Below, in pieces: positions 35,749 to 45,499 of a stretch of 64,000 nt of DNA. Each line of letters begins with the position of its first letter. The stretch's first letter is position 1. The translations under genes and the position numbers were made by a program. The notes beneath the pieces were generated by a model. It was not told the DNA's origin and did no database searches. It saw only the letters and a list, made by a program, of their open reading frames with translations. Origin of the DNA: Daedaleopsis sinensis (Eukaryota; Basidiomycota; Agaricomycetes; Polyporales; Polyporaceae); contig CM066308.1 in the NCBI GenBank assembly GCA_033807695.1, positions 1,054,001 through 1,118,000 of the forward strand. The letters run 5' to 3'.

Positions 35749-36742
35749 TGCAACGATCGATCGTCACGGTGGTGTTGTAAGAGCTATCGGGTGGAGGGGA
35801 TGGGTTTTCAATGACCGCTACCTCGATTTTAGATTGTCGAGAGGAGGTTCGACTTCGAGGGATATAGGATCCCTAGACACGTGTCGTACAGGTTTGTAAG
35901 CCTTGACGGCACTAGCGGTAGTAAGCAGGCAATCTTGGTCTAGAAAACATATTTGGGAGGATAGACAAGGCCATCCTGAATCATCCTGCATGATAGGAGC
36001 TCACTGATCTCATCTCATCTCACGTCCAAAATTCGCTTCTCAACGTCCTACTCCTCGTCGTGTATATTGACAGGGGTTGAACAGGACGTTGAGCCTTTGT
36101 CTCCCCCAGCTGGACGATGTATAGGTCCTATTTAACGGGGATGGACGGACCTGCCTAAGAGTTGAACGTTGAGGGGGCGACTTGATGATATATATCATAT
36201 GCTGAGCGGAGTAGACGGGCTCGGAGCAAAGAGTCAGATCGTAAATCGCAGACGCCGCCTAGCAAGATTAGATCGCTTTAGCTCGTAGAGTGAGACATAA
36301 CCCGTCGAAGAGATTGGAGAATGAGGAGAAGGCTACATACACACAAGTACGTGGGCGGAGGAGGAGGAAGGTTATTCGGAGGAGGTGGAGGGTTGGTATT
36401 TGGTTGGTAATAGTATATTATTACAGTCTACGGGCGTCAACTGGGCGTCTCGGACGAGTCGTACTGCCTCGAGCTGCCTCGAGGCAGAGTAACGTTGCCT
36501 TCCGAAACGTAGCACAGGACCACTATCTCAGTCTTGGATTTATCATAGTACAGTCGACTATGTAAGTCTGCTTTCAAGCTTTATCCTCAATACTGCAAGA
36601 GTTTACGCGATGTCAAGCTGTCGTACTACAGCATTTGCGACTTAGCTCCGATTCTCAGCTGCAGGTTCGTCCGCGGTACCACAGGCTCTACTAGCATCCA
36701 AGATCTAACTGAGTTAGAGACGTTACGTAGCTGGATCTCTAC
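35749..36742. other. divergent region between HET and F-box genes
   Basis: About 1 kb, AT-richer than its flanks, containing a TTGAACG heptamer near 36160 and palindromic ATGATATATATCAT near 36184. Probably the promoters of both neighbours. No gene seen. Confidence 0.5.
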
Positions 36743-38669
36743 GATGAGCTCTCTCGAAAGTGCCAAAAAGGCACCTCATTCGGACGCGATCGACATCTTG
36801 AACGTTGTGCGCGATGTTCTAGTGCGCGTGCAACGGTTGGGTGATCCAAGTCAATCGAAGTGAGCTGTTATAGTAGATCTTTCCATAAGCTACGGCGAAA
36901 CTAAGACTATGTCTGCTACAGAGAACAGCCTGACTATGTTGGAACGGTAAACCTGTCCACAACGCCCTCGTTGTCGACACCCAACCTAATCCTCATGATG
37001 CCAGCTCCGCGACCTCACCGATGTCCTTTCAAGGGCCTCCTCTGCCGTTCGGTATCTCCTCAATTCCGCTACAACCACGAACAGCCTCCCGCCAGAGCTC
37101 CTCGCTCGTATATTCTCCTTTTACGCGGTCGACGAGGTGCGCCACGGGTCATGTAGCTTCCGTCCTTTCGAATTCCCCTCCGCCCGAGCAGCCGTCCGTC
37201 TCACTGAAGTGTGCAAGCACTGGCGGGACGTTGCCCTCTCCACTGCGACCCTCTGGTCTGGCATTATCTGCGGTGGTCGTCACCCGACCCCTTTTGATCG
37301 CTACCTCCACTTGTCACGAAATAGTGCTCTGCGTCTCATCGTGAACGGCGATGTGGAGACCGTCGGGGAGCTCTTTCGGGACCAGCCTTCCCGTGTACAG
37401 CACCTGCTTCTTCTCGACATTTTGGAGAACTGGTCCCGCCGGCGTGACCCCCGGGATCTTCTTTCTGTCGTCGCACCAGATCTACTGTCCTGCACTCTCG
37501 ACCTCCGCTTCTGGCCCCGCGCTGGGCTGCCCGAACTATCCTACCTCCTATTCGCGGGAAAAGCGAAAGACCTCCGCGAGCTCGTTATACAAAACGCGAG
37601 GATCATCCCTTTGGACGACTTTCCTAACCTCACACGTCTCCTCCTCCACGGCATTCTCGGCATCCCCTCCGTGACACATATCCTGGATCTTTTGCATCGT
37701 TGCCCACATTTGGAAGAAGTATGCATTCACTCGGTCCGGGACTGCACCGCGCCTCCTGATTCTCCATATACAGTCGTCTCATTACCACATCTCCGACGGA
37801 TCTCACTGTTCATTCCAAGCTCCATCTGGCTCATTTGTCACATCGTAGTCCCTCCCGAATGCCTAGTGCGACTAGACGAGCTCACGCTCGAAGACACGGC
37901 CCTCCTCCCCCACATACCTCTCTGCCGACAGCTGAATTCAGAGCGGCTGACCCGGTTGCGCGTGTACGCGAAATCCACCAGCCCGCTCATCCAAGGCTGG
38001 ACGAACGAGTTTTGCGTCGAGCTCGCGGACCCGACGTCCACCTCCGGCCTCTTCCTCAGCATCTCCGCGCCCTCCGCGACCTCGCGCGAGCGCCTCGCTG
38101 CCGCGCTGTCCACGGCACTCCTCGCGAACCCCCTCTTCGCCCACGTCTCCGTCCTCTGGGTTGTCCGGCAGCCGACGTCGTTCGTGCTCACCCCCGCCGT
38201 GCTCGGCGCCCTGCCCGCGCTCACCATGCTCGGCATCGTCTTCGACGACCGGCTGCGGATCGCGGACCTCGGGGACGTCCTCGCAGCGAAGGACGACATG
38301 GGCGGCGGAGATGCGACGCTCTGTCCCGCGCTCGCGGCGCTGTGTGTGCAGAACTGCAAGATGGGCGAGGGGGGCATGGACCATGTCCGCCGCATCGTCG
38401 AGTCGCGGGCGCGTGCGGGCGGTGGGCGGCGGGTGCGCTACCTTGCTGTCGAGTGCCACGAGTCGCTGCACGCACAGGCGTTCGCGCTGCACGCGCAGGC
38501 GTACGCCTTACGGAGCTCCGTCGAAGACCTCCTTGTCCGCTCGCGCCAGCCGGCGGATGCCGAGGCGCGGCCGCCGCGAGAGTGGGGTGCCTACCGCGAT
38601 GTCTGCGTGGATAATGGGGTTTGGCCGGACTGGACCTACTTTGTGCACCCTGGGCAGGGCAATATGTGA
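36743..38669 (+). CDS. F-box protein
   Basis: Likely substrate-recruiting subunit of an SCF ubiquitin ligase. Proposed start at 36743 (MSSLESAKKAPHSDA); two short exons join through introns near 36858-36920 and 36948-37004 to the long third exon. The F-box core reads LPPELLARIFSFYAVDEV, followed by RLTEVCKHWRDVALSTATLW, the standard basidiomycete F-box layout. About 400 residues of irregular leucine-rich sequence follow (LPELSYLLFAGKAKDLRELV, FPNLTRLLLHGI, CPHLEEVCIHSV), resembling degenerate LRRs. The end is DWTYFVHPGQGNM. Such proteins are hugely amplified in Agaricomycetes. The first two exons are inferred from splice signals and frame, the rest is firm. Confidence 0.82.
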
Positions 38670-39248
38670 CCAAGCTGTGGATGCGGCATGTATATCGCTC
38701 AGGTGAGTCGCAGGCTATGCGGTAGGAGGAATGTCAGCATGCTCATGCACTTGGCCGACTACACTGGATCTGTCATGTCAGGTATGGGCAGGTATTGGTT
38801 GAAAACGAGCGCAACTATTGTGGTACCGATTGAAATCTGCACGCTACGCACAGGTACGCAAGGATATAGGAGGGTATGTAATGACTACTACTAGTGAGGG
38901 CCCACTGCGTTCTCCCATGTGTCGGTCTCCGGTCGGCGATCTATCGAACACGGGAGGCTGTAGGGGGTCCTGAGGGGGTCCTCGCGCCCGGCCACGATCT
39001 CGCCCGAATCTCCAATCTTCCGCGCTCGCGCGCAGGTGCGCATGGTTAGTCCGTGTTGCGCCCGGGCCCCGCGCCCCCGCGCGAACACAGACGGAAATAG
39101 CAAGCTTTGTGTCCGATTCTATGCCAGGCAGTGGGCAGTGGGCAGTACATACTTGGGCGGGTGCGGGCGCGGGCTGATGATGATGATGCACGATGTACAT
39201 ACATCGGATGGACGTGTTCGTGAGCGACCGCCGACGAGTGAAGGTATT
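38670..39248. other. non-coding stretch after the F-box gene
   Basis: About 0.6 kb. No open frame with domain content and no repeat beyond short GATGATGATG and ACATAC runs near 39175-39200. Confidence 0.5.
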
Positions 39249-40205
39249 TCAGCGTGGTTGCCTAGATGCCCTAAGATTGCATAAGGACCGCCGGTGTTGA
39301 TCATAGAACTGTGTTACTGTAGGTACGATAGTAGGAACGAGCCCATGGAGGAATGCCAAGAAGAACGAATAGCGGCGAGAGCCTGAGACGGGACTACGGT
39401 TAGTAAGATACACGACAAATGCGAAGACGGCGCTGAGGAATACAGTATACGGGACTCGATAGAGAGGACAAATGCAGTATGTACGGTAGTGAACGACCCG
39501 AGAAGGTGCGGGAATCCATGTGCGCGGCGAGGATAAGTTATTCATAGGGTGCAGAAACAAATGCAAGGGCTGGCCCAATGCCCACGTACAGCGCGACACT
39601 GCGCACTTCTCTGCGGTCTGATGCGCTGAACGAATCACCCCGCACGCACCAGGACGGCCTCCCGACGGCCTCCTGCGCGTGTCCGTGCTCCGACGGGTGC
39701 AGTCCGCATTGTAGATTTGCACTCGCTCGAAAACGGCGACCTGGGAGGTGGTGCTGGCTCGGATGGGGCGCGTCCACAGCGCAACCAAGTTGGGACTCGA
39801 GGGCGCGTCTGATGACCGGTGCGACACAGCCTCAAGGAACCGCGCACGCGATGCCATGCGCGCGGATATCGGGCGTCTTGGATGTTCCTGCTCGATATCG
39901 GACGCTTGAACCCGAAGGGGGGGATTGGCTCCAACCCGCGTGTGGTGGACAAGCGTGTGGAGGATGTTTGGCCGAGAATAGGGCTGTCTGGGGATGTCGG
40001 AGAAGGAGAAGGGGGGGAGGGGGGGAGGGGTAGACTGTCCGGGTGCGGGATGAGGAAGATTGGTCTGCGACGCGGAAGACTCGAGCGCAGGCACGGAGAC
40101 GACGCGGTGGATAGAAGGTGGGCGCTGCGTGCGGGCATACGGGGATGCATGTGGAATGTAGACTACGCGTGATCGCGTGATACCAAGAATGAGATGGTCG
40201 GTCAC
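39249..40205 (-). CDS. 318-codon open frame, hypothetical
   Basis: Not recognised. A single uninterrupted frame of 318 codons, Pro/Ser/Arg-rich in its first half (SPYARTQRPPSIHRVVSVPA, STPPPLPPFSFSD) with one strongly hydrophobic stretch late (YTVFLSAVFAFVVYLTN) and another weaker one. No signal peptide and no motif I can name. It lies directly downstream of the small PVFF gene on the same strand. It could be a real orphan protein or chance coding in GC-rich DNA; codon choice does not decide it by eye. Confidence 0.3.
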   Translation of the reverse strand: MTDHLILGITRSRVVYIPHASPYARTQRPPSIHRVVSVPALESSASQTNLPHPAPGQSTPPPLPPFSFSDIPRQPYSRPNILHTLVHHTRVGANPPLRVQASDIEQEHPRRPISARMASRARFLEAVSHRSSDAPSSPNLVALWTRPIRASTTSQVAVFERVQIYNADCTRRSTDTRRRPSGGRPGACGVIRSAHQTAEKCAVSRCTWALGQPLHLFLHPMNNLSSPRTWIPAPSRVVHYRTYCICPLYRVPYTVFLSAVFAFVVYLTNRSPVSGSRRYSFFLAFLHGLVPTIVPTVTQFYDQHRRSLCNLRASRQPR

Positions 40206-40293
40206 TGTATTGTACGGTGATTAGGGGGTGGACACCCTTTGTTGTGGGAGATGGCTTCCATGCGTGGAAGAGCGAATGAGAATCGAGGGTCCT

Positions 40294-40428
40294 TCAGAAG
40301 AAGACAGGACCGTGAGTGGCGGCTCCGGTTCGTATCGCGGTTTGCGAGGTAGAGGACCCGGAAGGCTTCGAGCTGGAGTTCGCGGAGGAGAAGGAGACGG
40401 GGGTAGCAGAGGAGGACATGGCGAACAT
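40294..40428 (-). CDS. small PVFF-tail protein, copy 1 (41-44 residues)
   Basis: Tiny gene with ATG at 40428 (MFAMSSSATPVSF) or 40419 (MSSSATPVSF). Ser/Thr/Ala-rich, no cysteine, no signal peptide, no CaaX box. The middle has SKPSGS and the C-terminus is AIRTGAATHGPVFF-stop. It shares S-A-T-P-V-S-F, K-P-S-G-S and the exact PVFF end with copy 3 at 59575, and the IRT...PVFF tail with copy 2 at 45102. A TATA box lies at 40542-40548 on the same strand. Function unknown; no family recalled. Conservation of a 14-residue tail ending exactly at the stop in three unlinked loci is the main argument that it is translated. Confidence 0.65.
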   Translation of the reverse strand: MFAMSSSATPVSFSSANSSSKPSGSSTSQTAIRTGAATHGPVFF

Positions 40429-40540
40429 CGTGGAGGCGGAGTCGGATAGCTCGGGTGAAGGGCTGATATCTGCTGGATTGTCTGCAGGGTAAACCGCGGT
40501 GGTAAGCGAGGGGGAGACCTTGCGCACAGTAGGGCATACC

Positions 40541-40549
40541 TTATATAGT
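40541..40549 (-). promoter_or_regulatory. TATA box of PVFF copy 1
   Basis: On the minus strand GACTATATAAGG lies about 115-125 bp upstream of the two candidate ATGs, followed by a CT-rich leader. Confidence 0.5.
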
Positions 40550-41582
40550 CTCGCGCGTCGAGACGCCGCACCGGACATAATGATACGCTGTGCGAGCGCG
40601 GCAGGCGAAATGACGTGGGTTGACTCGGCTACCCATGTCTTTGCACACCTCCAGACCGGTACCTGAAAATCCGGACGCAAATGACTTGTCGACAAGACAA
40701 CAGGGGGCGGCCTGCCAGGTAGCCGCAATGCGATGAACAGTGACGCCGTGACACACCTCCCAACCCACGACCACAGGGATGAATGATATGACCAACCACT
40801 AGGCTCGGCTCAGCTCAGCTATTGCTGGGGAACCCTTGATGAGCGAACTCCGAACGAGCTCAAATTGGGACCGCAGCACCTCGCAACATGTACAACTGTT
40901 TCATTACCGCAATCTGAATAACGCCTGCGGTATTTGCGACACGCTTCCATGGGCGCACTCGAGCGACTCCGGAGTTCGCGCGACACCGTTAACGTTGTGG
41001 AAGCCGACCAGTGCAGAAACAGCGACAGAAACATGAGCGTAAGGAAAGAAGGACACATACCCGCACAGCATTTCCCATTGATAGAACATCCTGCAGAACG
41101 CCCGAGTCAGCGCACTCGGGGAAGTGTGTGAGAGCGCGGAAGATGTGGATGACTCGAGCCACTGTCTTGACATCTTCCGCGGCCTCGATGTCCACCTCGA
41201 GGCCAATTGGCAGTGGGACAACCGCCCACATACCGTACAACATTGCCGAGCGGTGTCATTTCTGTCATGGCGAGCGTGTTACCCGGTTCGGCAGGTTCTA
41301 CGTTTGAGCAGATATTTTCTCGTGGGCTGGTGCATTCCCGGATCGCGAGAGAAAGATTGCGGGTGAGACAACAAAAGACAGAACGCAGCGGACCGCAGCT
41401 TGTTTCACTGCAGACGAGATGAGAGTAAGTGGGAAACAGTCGAAAACTGCGAAACGTTCGAGCAAGCTCAGATGAGCCTAGACGCTCATCAGCTGAACCG
41501 AGCCGATTTTCCGATCTGATTCGCATTTCTGAGATTTTAGCGCAGGCGACGGGCGTGGTTCGACTTTCACATTTGCGACCGT

Positions 41583-41604
41583 GTTGAACGTTGAACGTTG
41601 AACT
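41583..41604. repeat. TTGAACG heptamer cluster
   Basis: GTTGAACGTTGAACGTTGAA: three units of a 7-bp repeat. The same unit recurs at 4784-4800, 32130-32160, 36160, 42752-42781, 51377-51395 and 57994-58010, always outside firm coding exons apart from a single unit in the F-box first exon (36797). Confidence 0.85.
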
Positions 41605-41722
41605 CTTACCTCATCTCCAGGCTACTACTCGTGCATCATGGGCCATGACAGCGATGAGCTCGAGATTAATTGCACAAACACTCCAGCCTCACCTCAGTCC
41701 CAGGGCGCAGTTGACATGTATT

Positions 41723-41935
41723 CTAGGTCAGGGCCACACTAGTCGCAGGAACTGAAATGCTCATCTCGACATCTACAGATTGTGGGATCCGCAATGTATC
41801 CTCCGTTAATTCAAGTTCGCAGCCTCCCAGTTGACGTCCATCAATGATTGTACGTCTTTCCAGGCCATACTGCACTTCTAACCTGTCCCTGACGCGTTTA
41901 TTGATGCACAGATACTTGCGATACAGATGCCGCAC
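41723..41935 (-). pseudogene. possible terminal fragment of an unrecognised gene
   Basis: A 70-codon frame with ordered-looking content (HLYRKYLCINKRVRDRLEV, LELTEDTLRIPQSVDVEMSI), unlike the low-complexity frames around it. No start exon or partner found and no family recognised. A last exon of a larger gene or a relic are both possible. Confidence 0.25.
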
Positions 41936-42751
41936 ATCTCCATATGGTATTTCGACCTACCTTAATATTTCCACTCATGATCGCTTACATCTCGCACAGA
42001 CAGTGAATGAATGGCATAGCCTTGCATGTGTGACTGCACACGTACGTATAGCATGACATACCAACCATCCAGCCATCCAATCGCTCGCCAGCCAAGAGAA
42101 AAGCCGTTCGTTAAAGTTACTATATCGCAAGTCCAGGCTTCTCCCGGCATCGAATGTTACGACACCTCCCAAATCAAGTCGGGGTGCGTATTCTATTCCT
42201 GCACAGTACGCGCGCCCGTTGATCTCAGCCCACACTCCGCTAGTACCGATATAGGCCCGCCATCCCAAAAACAATATTAATGCCGCTAGCAGCGTCCCCG
42301 CCGAGCTGCCAATCGGCCACTCTAAACGCTTCAAGTCTGTATTGGCGCGCGTGCACCGCCCGCCCGTTCTATCACACACACACGCCTCCAACGGTGGCCG
42401 GCCAAAATGACCCCGTATGTCATTGTATGGCGGCACCGCATCCTGTCCAAGTCCAGGTCCTGCCCCGGTTTCCCCCCCAGCTCTCCTCAGCCACGCACGC
42501 TTCGCGGAGGTCCTCAGCGCCCCGATGCCGCACCCCCAGTCCCCCACTCCGGTGCAATCTCCGCCTCTCCGCCTCTCCGCGTCCCCACACACGACACTCC
42601 TCTGGAGACTAGTACTGGCTGACCTGCGTGATCCTGGCGACCATGGGTCCGGAGCACCAGCCGCGCCAGGCCGAGCACGAGCACGAGCACGATCGCGCAG
42701 ACCGTCGCGGTATACGTACCGGTGCAGCCCGCATCCATCGCCCACCCGCGC

Positions 42752-42781
42752 TGTTCAACGTTCAACGTCCAACGTCCAACG
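42752..42781. repeat. TTGAACG heptamer cluster (reverse orientation)
   Basis: Two CGTTCAA-type units followed by two diverged GTCCAAC units in the same 7-bp phase, suggesting local expansion and decay of the heptamer. Confidence 0.8.
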
Positions 42782-44310
42782 CAAGCCCAGGTCCGTGCGG
42801 AACACGCCGCGCCCTCCAACTTGGCAAGTTCGAGCTCCTCCGCCCGCGGCGTGCCTGCCCCCCCAGCCCGGAGCCCTGCCCTGCCCTGGAACTTCTTCTT
42901 TCATTTCCTTGCCCGCCGGGTGTCCCACCGCGGTCGGATCGACCCTGAATTTGATGATCTGGATCAACTCAATCACAAGAAGCCCCCCTCCCCTCCCCTT
43001 CCAGTTCCAGTTCCTTCGCCTTCGCCTTCCCGTGATGCATCATGCATCAATGAGGTCTAGAGGGGCATGCGCATGTACACGAAGCTGTCGCTCCGGAGTC
43101 CGGAGCCCGGTGTGACAGGCCAAGGGACGGTCCGCGTTGGTCGTCAGTCGTTGACCGTCGACGTCCCGCTCTGGATGGATCATGGCCCATGGGACGCGGC
43201 GGAGATCCGCAGGGTCGTCAAGACTCCAGAACGCTGTCCAACGAGGTGCGTCGCTTCACGCATGTTTTTCCTGCTATGTACCCAGGCCGGGCTCAACCGT
43301 GCGGAGATATGTGAGGCCCGGGCGTACGTGACCGCTGCGAGCCTCGAGGCCAGAACGCAGACCGCGAGGCGAGATATACCCACAGAACGAACATCGACTC
43401 CGGGGTCCTGCCGTCGCATTAGAGTCACCGGCAGCTTCAAGTGGTGATATACCGCTGGCGCTGTCGCCGTTTGTCGCGGCGTATGCGGCAGTGCCGGGAA
43501 CTTGGGGAACGGGAACGGGACAGTGCCAGATGTGGATATGCCGTAGTCACCGTACGTGCTAGCCTCGAGGCGCGTCTCGCGGTCCCGCCTTCAGCGGCAC
43601 AGGCGCATGATTCATGGGCTGCGCTGAGTCATGGCAAGCTTCTCAAAGGTCCCGGTCACTGGGGGGTGCGGCGGCAACGTTGACACGTTGACGTTGACGT
43701 CGAGCTGCTATGCTTTAATGTTTAAACGCTTGCACCAACAGTATCGCGAGCAATTTCACTTACATTGGCCCAGGTCATGCAGGAGCCTCAGTTGCTTGTT
43801 CAGGCCTCCCTCACCAACTCCATATGGCACGGGCGTTGTCGTTGTCATCGTCAGGAGAAAGACGAGCCCGAGTGCAATCGCGTGTTCGTACAGAGATGCC
43901 TAACTGGGCTGCCAGTAGCGATATTGATATTACTACACATCTTCGGACTCTAGCCGTCGACCGGTCCCACCAGGACGAATGGACGGGCGGACTCCAGGAG
44001 CCACATACAAATACACATGCAAGAAGTCCGTTCAAAATGCAAGTCCGAGTCTTCGGAGACATTCCAATAACGGCGGGTCCTGTCCACGGTCACGGCCCGC
44101 TTCGTTCGAGCTTCGAATTCGCCTGCCTGCCCGTTCCCGCGTGTTCCCCGTCTCCCCGTCCCGGCGGTCTACAGGCCTGCCGCAGCGGCACTCCTCTCCC
44201 GCGCTCCCTCTTCTCAGCCTCCTCCATTTCCTGCGGCCTGCCCGTCGCCCATCATCACTCACCATCGCCCACTATCGCCCTCCGACCGCTGACCGGCGAC
44301 CTCTCCCCAG

Positions 44311-44367
44311 CGTCGTCTTCATCTTCGTCTTCGTCTTCATCTTCGTCGTCTTCTTCTCGACTTCGTC
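44311..44367. repeat. TCN trinucleotide microsatellite
   Basis: A run built of TCTTCG, TCATCT and TCG units, giving poly-Ser in one frame and poly-Glu/Asp-like content in the other. Simple repeat, not taken as coding. Confidence 0.85.
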
Positions 44368-45101
44368 CGACCGCCAGCGAAGTGCTGCATGCACGGGCGC
44401 CAGGCACGTGCTTCGCAGGCGCTCCCCATTCCTCCGTCCGTCCGATCGGATGCCTGCGCCCGCTGCATGGAGCCAGGAAAGGGCCAGGAGAGGTCGCCGG
44501 CGAATATGTAAGCCACCGATGGGCAGGGCCGCATGGAGAGCAGCTCGAACTTCGTGGGGTGCGACGCACGACGCCGTCGCCGTCGAGGCGCGGGGCGTGG
44601 GGAGGGGGATCGGTCGGGGACGCGTGAACGGTGCTTGAAGCTTTGGAGTTCGTGTTCGTGTTCGGGTTCGTCCTCGGAAGAGCAGCGTTTCAGCTTTCAA
44701 GCTCTCGGGCGACAGCGAACGCGCGCGGAGAGGCGCGGAGCGGGGTATCGAAGAGCGGAGGGTATATCGGGTGCGGGCACGAGCGGGGCTGCAGACTGAC
44801 TCGATCGTGCGTGTGCGCGAACGAGTGCCAGTGTGCCTGTGCCCGTGTGCCAGTGAAGAGTCGGAGCTTTTGGCCAGAGAGGGGGTGGTATGGTATAGAA
44901 TTTGTGCATGTGTCAGGGGGAGCGTGTGCTGCGTTGGTGACGTCGGAGGCAGAGGCGAAGAGAGGGAGACGCGCCCGGCGAGCTTGAGCTTGCGACGCTC
45001 AGGTGCGCCACGCTTCGCGTCGCTTGCGGCGCGAGAGAAGGACTTGGGAGGGGGCGTGCGTGCGTACCTTGGCCCATGGCCGCGTCCTTCTCCGCGCGCG
45101 T

Positions 45102-45248
45102 TCAGAAGAACACCGGGGCGGAGGTCGCGGCGATGGTGCGGATGCCCCCCTGCGATGTCGAGGTCGGGCGCGGCGGGGGCTGCACGGTGCCGGTCTGCGT
45201 CGTGGGGCGGCCGTAGGCAACCGCGGAGGTTTCGGTGAAGGTCTGCAT
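45102..45248 (-). CDS. small PVFF-tail protein, copy 2 (48 residues)
   Basis: ATG at 45248 (MQTFTETSAVAYGRP), stop at 45102. Thr/Pro/Ser-rich, no cysteine, no signal peptide. It ends GGIRTIAATSAPVFF-stop. Its N-terminal half is diverged from copies 1 and 3 (no SATPVSF), so it is the most distant member; the shared part is the tail. A same-strand TATATATAG stands at 45490-45497, about 245 bp upstream, with a long CT/CA-rich leader containing a GAGTGC hexanucleotide run. A much longer frame on the same strand (44272-45417) overlaps in another phase and is low-complexity Arg/Thr; I prefer this short one. Confidence 0.55.
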   Translation of the reverse strand: MQTFTETSAVAYGRPTTQTGTVQPPPRPTSTSQGGIRTIAATSAPVFF

Positions 45249-45261
45249 GGCGAGGAGATGG

Positions 45262-45300
45262 GCGAGTGCGAGTGCGAGTTCGAGTTCGAGTGCGAGTGTG
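45262..45300. repeat. GAGTGC/GAGTTC hexanucleotide microsatellite
   Basis: About six units of GAGTGC or GAGTTC in the presumed 5' leader of PVFF copy 2, 15 bp upstream of its ATG. Confidence 0.85.
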
Positions 45301-45488
45301 CTGTCGGGTGGTGACGTCGGTATGACTATGCGTGCCTGTCGTCTGGGGTAGAGCGCGGTGCGCGGAATGCACGGATGACGAGTTGTCGGTGAACTGCAGT
45401 GATTGAGTGACTAGCAATGAAGCGACGACTGCAGCGGGCTGAAGACGGTTGGCTGAGGAGGACTGGAGGTAGCAGCCCGAAGTTCGCG

Positions 45489-45498
45489 GCTATATATG
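45489..45498 (-). promoter_or_regulatory. TATA box of PVFF copy 2
   Basis: CATATATAGCC on the minus strand, about 245 bp before the ATG at 45248. Spacing similar to copy 3, longer than copy 1. Confidence 0.45.
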
Positions 45499-45499
45499 T

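Larger units (their letters stand above)
40550..45101. other. gene-poor, repeat-rich accessory stretch
   Basis: About 4.5 kb with no gene I can support firmly. Minus-strand frames at 40900-41420 (with LPIGLEVDIEAAEDVKTVAR) and 41723-41935 (with KYLCINKRVRDRLEVQYGLE) look protein-like and may be pieces of decayed genes. The rest, especially 42.3-45 kb, is GC-rich, with Arg/Pro/Ser-rich chance frames on both strands, trinucleotide and hexanucleotide runs, and TTGAACG heptamer clusters. Confidence 0.5.

Noticed and set aside
40294..40428. Mating pheromone precursor
   Set aside because: The small size is suggestive, but there is no C-terminal CaaX cysteine and no STE3-type receptor in the window.
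41975..42745. 256-codon minus-strand frame with one hydrophobic stretch
   Set aside because: No domain, Arg/Gly-rich composition expected from GC-rich non-coding DNA, overlapped by equally long frames on the plus strand.
43824..44627. 267-codon plus-strand frame with poly-Ser
   Set aside because: Driven by the TCN microsatellite at 44311-44367; no domain.
44272..45417. 381-codon minus-strand open frame
   Set aside because: Arg/Thr/Pro low-complexity created by hexanucleotide repeats; no domain; it overlaps the better-supported short PVFF gene in another phase.
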